This document shows positions 63,714-64,000 of a stretch of DNA of 64,000 bases, piece after piece. The notes below the pieces were generated by a model. The model saw nothing but the letters and a program-made list of their open reading frames with translations, ran no database searches and was not told the DNA's origin. The stretch is taken from assembly GCF_000011365.1 (NCBI RefSeq), contig NC_004463.1, forward strand, positions 5,628,001 through 5,692,000, in the 5' to 3' direction. The first letter of the stretch is position 1; the number at the start of each line of letters is the position of its first letter. Source of the DNA: Bradyrhizobium diazoefficiens USDA 110 (GTDB lineage: Bacteria > Pseudomonadota > Alphaproteobacteria > Rhizobiales > Xanthobacteraceae). A program made the position numbers and the translations under genes.

Positions 63714-64000
63714 ATGACCGCCTACGACACCAACAACATCTTCGCAAAGATCCTGCGCGGCGAGTTTCCCTGCCACAAGGTCTATGAGGACGAGCATGTC
63801 TTCGCCTTCCTCGACATCATGCCGCGGGTGCCGGGCCATACGCTGGTGATCCCGAAGGCCCCTGCCCGCAACATCCTCGACATCAAGCCCGACGACTACG
63901 CCCATGTCGCTCGCGGCGCGCACAGGATCTCCGCCGCGGCGATGAAGGCGTTCAAGGCCGACGGCATCACCGTGCAACAGTTCAACGAGCCAGCCGGCGG
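63714..64000 (+). CDS. HIT-family nucleotide-binding protein, N-terminal part (cut by window)
   Basis: The first 95 codons are visible: NIFAKILRGEFPCHKVYEDEHVFAFLDIMPRVPGHTLVIPKAPARNILD is the Hint-type start of the histidine-triad fold. The HxHxH active site lies beyond base 64000. Such proteins hydrolyse or bind purine nucleotide phosphoramidates. A GAGGAG site precedes ATG 63714. Confidence 0.93.
   Translation, partial: MTAYDTNNIFAKILRGEFPCHKVYEDEHVFAFLDIMPRVPGHTLVIPKAPARNILDIKPDDYAHVARGAHRISAAAMKAFKADGITVQQFNEPAG

Noticed and set aside
1-64000. CRISPR arrays, prophage, insertion sequences, toxin-antitoxin pairs
   Set aside because: No regularly spaced repeats, phage structural genes, transposases or recognisable toxin genes were seen.

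Overview
The window reads as a stretch of alphaproteobacterial chromosome, most probably from Bradyrhizobium or a close relative. The grounds are uniformly GC-rich genes, an Omp2b/RopA-type porin, a DivK-PleD pair, an EipB homologue, FixK/FNR-type boxes, and several families of palindromic intergenic repeats of the kind common in that genus. No prophage, insertion sequence, CRISPR array, rRNA or plasmid backbone is visible. Assignment to a genus is inference from gene content, not from a database search.

Layout. 1-13 kb holds accessory envelope and transport functions: the end of a lytic transglycosylase, a coupled formylglycine-generating enzyme plus Tat-exported arylsulfatase, a general porin, an OprD-like porin and an RND efflux operon with a small secreted protein. 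Three of these transcription units carry a FixK/FNR-type box at a similar distance from the start codon. 13-15.4 kb has tRNA-Ser(GCU), small genes (including a 30-residue Lys/Ala-rich protein) and long non-coding stretches. 15.4-19.2 kb is a gatC-orf-gatA-orf-gatB operon with 4-nt overlaps. 19.2-27.5 kb has two nitronate monooxygenase-like proteins with a divergent LysR regulator, ruvX, an AEC transporter, a CPBP protease, an AidB-like acyl-CoA dehydrogenase and a D-Ala-D-Ala dipeptidase. 27.7-34.5 kb has pyrB with a PyrC-like pseudoenzyme, plsY, a patatin, an amidase and dprA. 34.5-37.4 kb has two HxlR regulators, each divergent from a redox enzyme (azoR, SDR). 38-46.9 kb has topA, rnr, DUF983, Nudix, an LLM-type oxidoreductase and rpmG. 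47-54 kb is regulatory/accessory: a broken Cys-rich secreted protein, a 950-aa winged-helix/ATPase/TPR regulator, AraC, and MFS with TetR. 54-64 kb has pleD, divK, dinB, an ACT protein, Nudix, two RidA-family proteins, eipB, a GDPD, a FemAB-like protein and the start of a HIT protein.

Most notable: FixK-type boxes at three neighbouring envelope/transport units; a GatA whose catalytic-lysine position is Thr; a PyrC-like protein lacking the HxH metal site directly behind pyrB; single-base frameshifts in topA and in the secreted protein at 47.3 kb; paired operators between SDR and HxlR; and several very small genes. The two frameshifts may be sequence errors.
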